DNA from: CAJQQY01 sp964352225
GTDB lineage: Bacteria; Bacteroidota; Bacteroidia; Chitinophagales; Saprospiraceae
Assembly (NCBI GenBank): GCA_964352225.1
Contig: CAYGRM010000030.1
Span: 1-30,559 of the forward strand
Reading direction: 5' to 3'
Length of the DNA: 30,559 bases
Of this stretch, positions 15,764 through 22,148 are shown in pieces. A program made the translations under genes and the position numbers. Under the pieces are notes generated by a model. That model did no database searches. It saw only the letters and a list, made by a program, of their open reading frames with translations, and was not told the origin of the DNA. Each line of letters opens with the position of its first letter. The first letter of the stretch is position 1.

Positions 15764-16742
15764 AAGTTAAAAAATTGGAAGGATTTAATTTTTCAAAAAT
15801 CAATTTCGCTGCAGCTAAATCTTCTAGTGCATGACCAACCGATTTAAAAAATGTAATTTCATTTTTATCTTTTCGACCTGTTTTTTCCTCTCGACACAAT
15901 TCAAATAAATCTCCTCTAATATTTTCTTTTTGTAAAACTCCTTTTTGCAAAGGAATCGCAATATCTCCACTCTCAGACATTCCATCATAAGTATCAACAA
16001 AAACTGAACTTCTCAAAATTGCTTCATCATCTGCTTCTCTCATATCAGGTCGATACGCTCCAACCAAATCTAAATGTTGACCCGCTTTTAAACTTCTTCC
16101 AAAAACTAAAGGAATTGGACTAAGCGTTGCACAAGAAATAATATCCGCTTTTTCAATTCCTTGCTCCATATTTTTTATGGGAAAAACTTGAAGATCGGAA
16201 TTCTCTAATACTTGTAATTTGTTTGTTATAAATTTAGCAACAGCTTTTGCTTTTTCAAAATTTCTTCCAAAAATGTAAACGGTTTTAATTGGTCGAACAG
16301 ATGCATGTGCTTGAATCAACTCAGCCGCCAAAGCTCCCGTTCCAACCATCAGTAAAGTTTTGCTATTTTTTTTTGATAAAAAACTAGACGCAAGAGCAGA
16401 AGCAGCAGCAGTTCGCTGAGCAGTCAAAGTTGTAGCATTTATTTGAGCCAAAAGGATTCCCCTTTCAGCGTCGAACAACGTATAAATTCCATGAATTGAA
16501 GGCAAATTATACATTCCATTTTTAGGAGAGACAGTTACCATTTTGACACCTAAATATTTTCCAACTTGCCAAGCTGGCATCAATAACAAAGTGGATTCTA
16601 TTCCTGCTTTGGGATTTTGATAATTGTGATGATGTCGATTAGGAACAATATATTTTTCTTGAAAAGCTTTTCTCAATGCTTCAATCAAAATTGGATAATC
16701 CAAATTTTCTTCCAATTGTTCCTTCGAAATGTTTAGCATCAA
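15762..16742 (-). CDS. Ornithine cyclodeaminase/mu-crystallin family protein, probable delta1-pyrroline-2-carboxylate reductase
   Basis: This 326-aa NAD(P)-binding protein belongs to the ornithine cyclodeaminase/mu-crystallin family. The substrate-side motif LTAQRTAAASALAS at 106-119 is the family signature, and the Rossmann turn VGTGALA lies at 133-139. In hydroxyproline clusters, members of this family act as delta1-pyrroline-2-carboxylate reductases (LhpI type), giving L-proline from the imine; true ornithine cyclodeaminase is less likely because no arginine/ornithine genes are nearby. Here the role could be to salvage imines made by the FAD enzyme or to serve trans-3-hydroxyproline or D-proline use, although no dehydratase is present. 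Start chosen at the first of two adjacent ATG codons. Elements D and C lie just upstream and at its stop. Confidence 0.85.
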   Translation of the reverse strand: MMLNISKEQLEENLDYPILIEALRKAFQEKYIVPNRHHHNYQNPKAGIESTLLLMPAWQVGKYLGVKMVTVSPKNGMYNLPSIHGIYTLFDAERGILLAQINATTLTAQRTAAASALASSFLSKKNSKTLLMVGTGALAAELIQAHASVRPIKTVYIFGRNFEKAKAVAKFITNKLQVLENSDLQVFPIKNMEQGIEKADIISCATLSPIPLVFGRSLKAGQHLDLVGAYRPDMREADDEAILRSSVFVDTYDGMSESGDIAIPLQKGVLQKENIRGDLFELCREEKTGRKDKNEITFFKSVGHALEDLAAAKLIFEKLNPSNFLT

Positions 16743-16754
16743 AATATATTTTCA

Positions 16755-16827
16755 CGTAGCGGCATTCTCCCGAATACCTCAAAAAAAATATAACAAATTA
16801 TACGTGATTCGAGAGAATCACGCTACG
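16755..16827. repeat. Inverted-repeat element D overlapping the aldehyde dehydrogenase 3' end
   Basis: The arms 16755-16775 and 16807-16827 pair at 18 of 21 positions, with a 31-nt A/T-rich loop. On the minus strand the outer end is CGTAGCGTGATTCTC; its GTA GCG TGA supplies the last two codons and the stop of the aldehyde dehydrogenase. The right arm contains an internal palindrome (GTGATTC-GAGA-GAATCAC). The element spans the gap to the cyclodeaminase-family gene. Confidence 0.88.
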
Positions 16828-18416
16828 GGATCCTTCGTCCATTCTCCATCGACGAGTCTCCATATTTTATTCAAATTTTCATTTTTCAATTCCAACGGTA
16901 AAACATTCGGCTGCCAATTTTGAAAACACATTGGTCGAGCAAATCTTTTGATCGCACCAGTTCCAACTGAAGTAAATCGGCTATCTGTTGTTGCTGGAAA
17001 TGGTCCTCCATGATGCATGGAATGACAAACCTCCACTCCTGTTGGGACATTATTAAATATTACTCTGCCCGCTTTTTCTTTCAACTCATCGATCACATTA
17101 TAATACTTTGAAAACTCATCATCTTCCCCCATCAAAGTAGCCGTCAGTTGTCCCTGCAAATTCAAAACAACTTCCATTAATTCCTCAGCCGATTGACATT
17201 TTACAACTAAAGTGAACGGTCCAAAAACCTCTTCTTGCATATTTTTGTTTTTCAAAAAATCACTTGCAGAAACTGAAGCAACTGTCGGTCGCCCGGTAGA
17301 ATTATTTCCTTCGTCATTTGAAACGCCATCCATTCGAACGCCTGCTTGTTCCAATAAATTAGCTCTACCCGCTTCGTAATTTTTGCAAACATTTTCATTG
17401 AGCATCGTACTTGGAGATACCTTTTCAAAACCATTGACTAGGTGCTTGATAAAAGAATTTAAATGTTCATTTTCTATTCCAATCAATAAACCTGGATTGG
17501 TACAGAATTGCCCAACTCCTAAATTTACTGACCCAACATATTGATTAGCCAGATCTTCATTTCTATTTTCTAACGCCTTTGGCAAAAGAATAACAGGATT
17601 GATACTTCCCATTTCTGAAAAAACTGGAATCGGTATTTCTCTCTGATTAGCTGCATCAAATAATGCTTTACCTGCGCGATACGAACCTGTAAATGCAACC
17701 GCTTTTGTCAATGGATGCTTCACTAATGCTTGACCCAATTCTACTCCCGTTCCATTCAATGATGAGAAAACTCCATCAGGCATTTTCGTTGCCATTGCTG
17801 CTTGTTGAATTGCAGCAGCCACCATTGAATTAGTTCCCAAATGTGATTCATGCGCCTTTACAATAACTGGATTTCCAGCAGCAAGTGCCGAAGCAGTATC
17901 GCCCCCTGCAGTTGAAAATGCCAATGGAAAATTACTTGCGGTAAATACTACGACTGGTCCAACTGGTATCAACATTTTTCGAATATCAGCCTTTGGAAAA
18001 GGTTGTCGGTCGGGAATTGCAGTATCAATACTTGCTTCCACCCAAGAACCTTCTTCAATCAAATCAGCAAACATTCGAAGTTGTCCAACTGTTCTTCCTC
18101 GCTCTCCTTCGAGCCTTCCTTTTGGCAAACCTGACTCAGCCATTGCTCGCTCAATTAAAGCATCTCCAAGTGCTAAAATATTGTCAGCAATTTTTCTTAA
18201 AAATTTTGCCCGGAAAGCTCCATTACTATTTTTATAAGTTCGAAATGCTTTAGTTGCTTTCTCTAGTGCTGCATCAATTTCTTCAGAAGTCGCTTTGTGA
18301 AATTCGCCTTCGATTTCTTTCATCATCGCAGGGTTGGTAGATCTTAAAACATCTTTAGCAATTTTGGAAACGCTAAATCCAATTATATTTTCTCCTTGAG
18401 GAATGGCTTTTTTCAT
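16818..18416 (-). CDS. Alpha-ketoglutarate semialdehyde dehydrogenase (aldehyde dehydrogenase family)
   Basis: This enzyme oxidises alpha-ketoglutarate semialdehyde (2,5-dioxopentanoate) to alpha-ketoglutarate with NAD(P)+, the last step of hydroxyproline breakdown. ALDH motifs are in place: VVVFTASNFPLAF with the oxyanion Asn162, nucleotide-binding FTGS at 242-245, general base Glu268 in FSEMGS, and nucleophile Cys305 in GVGQFCTNPGLL. The variants 'FSEMGSINP' and 'GQFCTNPG' are typical of the KGSADH subgroup rather than of betaine or succinic semialdehyde dehydrogenases. The length of 532 aa also fits that subgroup. The last codons (Val-Ala-stop) lie inside inverted repeat D. A promoter-like 14-mer just upstream suggests that this gene may also be transcribed on its own. 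Context with the deaminase gene upstream supports the specific substrate. Confidence 0.93.
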   Translation of the reverse strand: MKKAIPQGENIIGFSVSKIAKDVLRSTNPAMMKEIEGEFHKATSEEIDAALEKATKAFRTYKNSNGAFRAKFLRKIADNILALGDALIERAMAESGLPKGRLEGERGRTVGQLRMFADLIEEGSWVEASIDTAIPDRQPFPKADIRKMLIPVGPVVVFTASNFPLAFSTAGGDTASALAAGNPVIVKAHESHLGTNSMVAAAIQQAAMATKMPDGVFSSLNGTGVELGQALVKHPLTKAVAFTGSYRAGKALFDAANQREIPIPVFSEMGSINPVILLPKALENRNEDLANQYVGSVNLGVGQFCTNPGLLIGIENEHLNSFIKHLVNGFEKVSPSTMLNENVCKNYEAGRANLLEQAGVRMDGVSNDEGNNSTGRPTVASVSASDFLKNKNMQEEVFGPFTLVVKCQSAEELMEVVLNLQGQLTATLMGEDDEFSKYYNVIDELKEKAGRVIFNNVPTGVEVCHSMHHGGPFPATTDSRFTSVGTGAIKRFARPMCFQNWQPNVLPLELKNENLNKIWRLVDGEWTKDPVA

Positions 18417-18427
18417 ATTCTTTTTTT

Positions 18428-18513
18428 GTAGCCGCTGAATTTATTCGGCGGCATTTTAAAAATGTAAAAGTATTGTTATTTTTTCAAGTCAACCAAATAA
18501 ATTCAGTTGTTAC
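18428..18513. repeat. Inverted-repeat element E between deaminase and dehydrogenase genes
   Basis: The arms 18428-18451 and 18490-18513 pair at 18 Watson-Crick plus 2 G-U positions of 24, around a 38-nt loop. The left arm is itself a near palindrome (GCCGCTGAATTTATTCGGCG) and starts with GTAGC; the right arm ends in GTTAC and contains the TAA stop of the DHDPS-family gene. The loop carries the promoter-like 14-mer at 18465-18478. Confidence 0.82.
18465..18478 (-). promoter_or_regulatory. Candidate internal promoter of the aldehyde dehydrogenase gene
   Basis: On the minus strand this is TAACAATACTTTTA, identical to the site at 11076-11089. TACTTTTA resembles the TAnnTTTG -7 box, and the ATG of the dehydrogenase lies 48 nt downstream. 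It sits within the loop of inverted repeat E. Motif-based inference only. Confidence 0.4.
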
Positions 18514-19424
18514 AAATCTGCGTACACACTCATGTCAGGTCTCAAAGAAACTCCTTCATAAATTATTCTCCAAATTCGATCTCGCTCTTCACCTATCAAA
18601 GGTAGTCTTGGAGCACGAGTGAATTCAGTTCCGAGGTCTGTGGCAACTTCTGCTAATTTAATATATTGAACTAACTTTGGATGTATATCCAACTCTAATA
18701 ATGGCATAAACCATCGATAAATTTTCAAGGCTTCTTCTATTCGACCTGCCTTCACCAGTTTGTAAATAACTACTGTTTCGCGAGGAAACGCATTTACCAA
18801 ACCTGCCACCCAACCATCTGCTCCAGCTGCCAAACATTCCAAAGCTAAAGTATCTACTCCACATGAAATTTTGACTCGATCACCAAATGCATTTTTCATG
18901 CGAGTTATGTTGGTAATATCTCGAGTTGATTCTTTAACCGCAGTTATATTTTTCAATTTCACCAATTCTTTAAACATATCTACCGAAACAAAAATCTTAT
19001 AATCAACTGGATTATTATAAATCATAAAAGGTAAACCTGATGAATTCGCCACCGCTTTAAAATACTCAACTGTTTCATGATCGCCTGATTTATATTTCAT
19101 CGGCGGTAAAATCATAAATCCATCAAGTCCAGCTTTCTCAGCATCTTTTACCGTTTGGATAGCAACTGAAGTTCTCGCCTCTGCTACATTTAATATTACA
19201 GGCACTCTTCCTGCACTCACATTTAAGGCAGATTTTGCAATGTCCTTTTTTTCATTGGCGGTCAAGGTACTTTGTTCGCCGAGACTTCCTGCCACGATGA
19301 TTCCATCAACGCCTGCTTTAATTTGAGCATCGATTCCTCTTTCGAAATTTTCGAAATCAATTGATTCGTCTTTGTTAAATTTTGTAGTTACCGCGGGGTA
19401 AACTCCAGTCCAATCTACTTGCAT
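18510..19424 (-). CDS. DHDPS/NAL-family lyase, probable delta1-pyrroline-4-hydroxy-2-carboxylate deaminase
   Basis: This 304-aa TIM-barrel enzyme belongs to the dihydrodipicolinate synthase/N-acetylneuraminate lyase family. The Schiff-base lysine is Lys164 in TAVKEST and the catalytic Tyr is Tyr136 in FMIYNNP. The family's GTTGE loop reads GSLGEQ at 46-51, so the Thr pair of true DHDPS is missing and lysine synthesis is unlikely. In hydroxyproline clusters this family supplies Pyr4H2C deaminase (LhpC), which deaminates and dehydrates delta1-pyrroline-4-hydroxy-2-carboxylate to alpha-ketoglutarate semialdehyde, the substrate of the next gene product. It is the first gene of the minus-strand operon, divergent from the AraC regulator, and its leader seems to contain inverted repeat F. 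Its stop codon lies within element E. Confidence 0.9.
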   Translation of the reverse strand: MQVDWTGVYPAVTTKFNKDESIDFENFERGIDAQIKAGVDGIIVAGSLGEQSTLTANEKKDIAKSALNVSAGRVPVILNVAEARTSVAIQTVKDAEKAGLDGFMILPPMKYKSGDHETVEYFKAVANSSGLPFMIYNNPVDYKIFVSVDMFKELVKLKNITAVKESTRDITNITRMKNAFGDRVKISCGVDTLALECLAAGADGWVAGLVNAFPRETVVIYKLVKAGRIEEALKIYRWFMPLLELDIHPKLVQYIKLAEVATDLGTEFTRAPRLPLIGEERDRIWRIIYEGVSLRPDMSVYADL

Positions 19425-19452
19425 GATTTTTATTTTTTTTTATTTTTTGAGT

Positions 19453-19541
19453 AGCGTGTGGTGGTCTGCTTTAGCTGACCTGAAATTTTTTGCTATCAGA
19501 TTTTATTTTTCTAGGTCAGCTAAAGCAGACCACCACATGTT
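19453..19541. repeat. Inverted-repeat element F in the divergent control region
   Basis: The arms 19458-19481 and 19513-19536 form 24 perfect base pairs (starting GTGGTGGTCTGC), and the pairing extends with two G-U pairs to 19453/19541, with a 31-nt loop. The left outer sequence is GTAGCGTG. The arms are themselves nearly palindromic (GTCTGCTTTAGCTGAC). The element lies between the divergent deaminase and AraC genes, where no terminator is expected. Confidence 0.95.
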
Positions 19542-19543
19542 TG

Positions 19544-19551
19544 CAAATGTA
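19544..19551 (-). promoter_or_regulatory. Candidate -7 box for the hydroxyproline operon
   Basis: The minus strand reads TACATTTG, an exact match to the Bacteroidota consensus TAnnTTTG, 119 nt upstream of the deaminase start codon. If used, the transcript would begin just before element F and carry it as a long 5'-leader hairpin. No clear -33 box at ideal spacing was seen. Confidence 0.45.
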
Positions 19552-19617
19552 AAATAAATTCCATCTTCTTGTTTTTCAAATCATAGTTAAAACTGATACT
19601 ATTTTACTCAAAAAGTA

Positions 19618-19625
19618 TAATTTTG
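19618..19625 (+). promoter_or_regulatory. Candidate -7 box for the AraC regulator gene
   Basis: TAATTTTG matches TAnnTTTG exactly and lies 28 nt before the ATG of the AraC gene, giving a short leader. Motif-based inference. Confidence 0.5.
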
Positions 19626-19653
19626 TAAATTCAAACTAAAAAATAATACTACC

Positions 19654-20520
19654 ATGAAGGTTTTACCTTTCAAAGTTCCGGTAAGTGAAGAAACTTCATT
19701 TCGAGTTCAAGTAGATCGAATGAAACATTTTTATGATAAATTTCATCATCATCAAGAGGTGCAAATCACTTGGATTCAAAAAAGCCATGGCTCACTTTTG
19801 ATGGGAAATATAATTGCAAATTTTGAAGAAAATGACTTGCTGATTATAGGTGCGAATGTTCCTCATAGTTTTCAGAACGATGAGATTTTTTATCAAAAAA
19901 ATAAAAATTTGTCTGCGGAAGCGGTTTCTATTCTCTTTAATGAAAATGCTTTTGGTACATCATTTTTTGATTTACCCGAAATGAAAAAAATCAAAATTTT
20001 TATCAAAAATGCAGACAAAGGATATCGGATTAAAGGAGAAACGAAACAAGAGATTATTGCTCATTTAAAACTAATTGAGGAAAAAAATGGAGTTGAACGA
20101 TTTCTAATTTTGATGGAAATTTTAGCCCTGTTGTCGACCTCGAAAGAAGTAGCGTTCCTTTCGAATTTAAGTTTTTTGGGAAATCCAACTTCGAGTGAAA
20201 GTAAAAAATTAGAAACCGTTTTTCAATTTATGTTGGACCATCATCAACGAACAATCAAGTTGGAAGAGGTAGCAAAAGTTGCCAATTTGAGCGTCTCTGC
20301 TTTCTGTCGTTTTTTCAAACTACGCACTCGAAAAACCTTTTCGCAATTCGTGAATGAATTTCGAATTTCAGTAGCTTGCAAAAAATTATTACTTGATGAT
20401 TTTTCGATTTCGGAAATTTGCTACGAGGTAGGTTTTACAAACCTATCGAATTTCAATCGGCAGTTTAAAAAAATAACTGGATTTACTCCTTCGCAATATG
20501 TGCTGAAGCATCGAATATAA
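19654..20520 (+). CDS. AraC-family transcription regulator, probable hydroxyproline-cluster activator
   Basis: This 288-aa protein combines an N-terminal cupin-like sensor domain (about 10-110; KFHHHQEVQITW and GANVPHSFQ are the typical His-bearing strands) with a C-terminal AraC/XylS DNA-binding domain of two helix-turn-helix units (about 187-288). The first HTH is IKLEEVAKVANLSVSAFCRFFK and the second ISEICYEVGFTNLSNFNRQFKK, ending in the family's GFTPSQY signature. It is divergent from the five-gene hydroxyproline operon, and AraC regulators next to catabolic operons usually respond to the pathway substrate or an intermediate, so local control is inferred. The intergenic region contains the large inverted repeat F. 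Its stop lies 2 nt from that of the convergent downstream gene, with no terminator between. Confidence 0.92.
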   Translation: MKVLPFKVPVSEETSFRVQVDRMKHFYDKFHHHQEVQITWIQKSHGSLLMGNIIANFEENDLLIIGANVPHSFQNDEIFYQKNKNLSAEAVSILFNENAFGTSFFDLPEMKKIKIFIKNADKGYRIKGETKQEIIAHLKLIEEKNGVERFLILMEILALLSTSKEVAFLSNLSFLGNPTSSESKKLETVFQFMLDHHQRTIKLEEVAKVANLSVSAFCRFFKLRTRKTFSQFVNEFRISVACKKLLLDDFSISEICYEVGFTNLSNFNRQFKKITGFTPSQYVLKHRI

Positions 20521-20522
20521 AA

Positions 20523-21932
20523 TTAATATTTTACTCGAATTAATTTCATTTTTGTTCTCATAATACTTGGCACCACAAACTCACCAGATCCCACTTGTAA
20601 CGCTTCCGAAAATCGTAATTGAATCCGTTGATCATCCGTGCTGAGCACACTATTTCGTTCGAATTCTCCGGTGCCAGTCACTACATATTCACTAACTGTA
20701 TTTTCTGTTTTGATTTCATCATTAAAAATAAAGCGAAGATTAGCTGGTGTTTTTAATAAAAAATAAGAGGAGTAAGCCGCAAGATCACCTTGCGAATATT
20801 GCTTTTTGTGTAATACATTTTTCCAATGCGTTTTCCCATCAGGATGAATTGAAAATACGATCATATCATCAAAATAATAATCAATAATACTTTGATTATT
20901 AATCGAAGCTCGTCCCGGACCAATTCCACCTCTTTCCAAAATTCGATTCCTTTCCAATATCATCAAAATCCCTCCATCCAATCGATGCACAATTTCTTGA
21001 ACATCTAAATCAGCAATTCCTTTTTCAACATCCGCCTTTTTTCCCAATAATTTATCAACCACTTCCTGATCAAATGCTTCAAAAGTAAGCGTATGATTTT
21101 GAGGATTACTTGAAGGAATATTCATAAAAAAATAACCATTGGCTCGCCCTCTATTCTTATCAGAATATAATCCAGCTGCGGTCAAACTTTTATTTTTATT
21201 ATCATAGGAAAAAAGAATATCGTACGTTAAATAACTTTGCATTGGAATGCTAAAAAAAGTGTATTGGTTATCCGCTGTTATTTGATGAATTTCATAAAGA
21301 TGGTCTTCCCTTTGCATTTTCCTATTTTCTTTTTGCAATACCACAAAGAGATCTCCATCATTGCTCAATACGAATTGCTTGTATTTTTCATAATAAGCCA
21401 TGTCTTGGGGTTGCAATTTTCTTTCCCAGAGAACTTTCATCGTTTCTAAATCATAGACAAGTGCTTCTAATTTTTTTTGCTCTTTTACATGATAAATCAA
21501 TATTTTAGTTTTGTCCTCAGATCGAATAATTCTAAAACTTGGAGTCATCATACTAGAATAAACTTTGATTGTTGCGGTATCTAATACATTAGCAGAAGGA
21601 CTAAATCGACTCAATAGTAAATTTAATTTTCTCTTTTTTCGGCAAGTATAAATAACGGAAAAATCATCTTTGGATGGAACAATTCCTAAAATAGTTGATC
21701 GCCTTTTTTCTAGTTCAATTTCCTTCTCCCAAGTAGCATATAAGTCTTCATCAAAAGCTTTGACTTCGAACTCCATTCCTTTGTTATGAAAAATCAAATA
21801 CTGGTTTTTCATTTTCCCAATGAAATCATACCTGTCATCTGTCCGAACGGTAATCGGATCTGAGACAGTTATACTTTGGGAAAAACAGGACCAACTAAAA
21901 ATCAGTAAGAGTATTGTTATAAAATTTTTCAT
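20523..21932 (-). CDS. Exported protein of unknown function
   Basis: I do not recognise this family. The ATG at 21932 is chosen because it opens a signal peptide (KNFITILLLIFSWSCFSQ, cleavage near residue 20); the open frame continues upstream to 22055 only through the intergenic inverted repeat, which makes that extension artificial. The mature protein (about 450 aa) is rich in alternating hydrophobic and charged strands with blocks such as FSVIYTCRKKRKLNLLLSRF, LVYDLETMKVLWERKL and DDMIVFSIHPDGKTHWKNVL, so a beta-propeller-like repeat structure is possible. The Cys at the end of the signal (SWSC) might also be a lipid-attachment site. It is convergent with the AraC gene and follows the MORN-variant gene on the same strand. 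Confidence 0.7.
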   Translation of the reverse strand: MKNFITILLLIFSWSCFSQSITVSDPITVRTDDRYDFIGKMKNQYLIFHNKGMEFEVKAFDEDLYATWEKEIELEKRRSTILGIVPSKDDFSVIYTCRKKRKLNLLLSRFSPSANVLDTATIKVYSSMMTPSFRIIRSEDKTKILIYHVKEQKKLEALVYDLETMKVLWERKLQPQDMAYYEKYKQFVLSNDGDLFVVLQKENRKMQREDHLYEIHQITADNQYTFFSIPMQSYLTYDILFSYDNKNKSLTAAGLYSDKNRGRANGYFFMNIPSSNPQNHTLTFEAFDQEVVDKLLGKKADVEKGIADLDVQEIVHRLDGGILMILERNRILERGGIGPGRASINNQSIIDYYFDDMIVFSIHPDGKTHWKNVLHKKQYSQGDLAAYSSYFLLKTPANLRFIFNDEIKTENTVSEYVVTGTGEFERNSVLSTDDQRIQLRFSEALQVGSGEFVVPSIMRTKMKLIRVKY

Positions 21933-21963
21933 ATTCAATATTTTTAGAAAAAGAGATTTGGAA

Positions 21964-22148
21964 AAGTGATGAATTAGGAGTGATAAGTATCTCCTCGTAG
22001 GGCTTATCCCCAGGGAAAACGCGCAAGTGCTTTTTGAATATCGATTTAAGAACAAGGACTTAAGATTTGAGAAGTCGATATTCGATATTCGATATTCAAA
22101 ATTTTCTTACGCGTTTTCCCTGGGGCTTTCCCTCCTAGTTCATCACTT
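21964..22148. repeat. Nested compound inverted repeat with CGATATT tandem copies
   Basis: Three nested pairings are seen. The outer arms 21964-21980 and 22132-22148 pair over 17 bp with one G-U. The middle arms 22008-22023 and 22110-22125 are a perfect 16-bp match (CCCCAGGGAAAACGCG). Inside, TTTTGAATATCGA pairs with TCGATATTCAAAA, and the right side holds three tandem copies of CGATATT (from about 22076). The element fills the gap between two minus-strand genes of envelope proteins, abutting the stop of the upstream one. Confidence 0.88.

Noticed and set aside
18510..19424. Reading the DHDPS-family gene as dapA of lysine synthesis, paired with dapD
   Set aside because: The GTTGE loop is GSLGEQ, and the gene sits in a hydroxyproline cluster about 9 kb from dapD; the deaminase role fits better.
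14646..19541. Insertion sequence or CRISPR array in the hydroxyproline operon
   Set aside because: The inverted repeats carry no transposase, their cores are all different and there is no regular spacer pattern.
21933..22055. N-terminal extension of the exported unknown protein to 22055
   Set aside because: The extension translates part of a nested inverted repeat and precedes a clear signal peptide starting at 21932.
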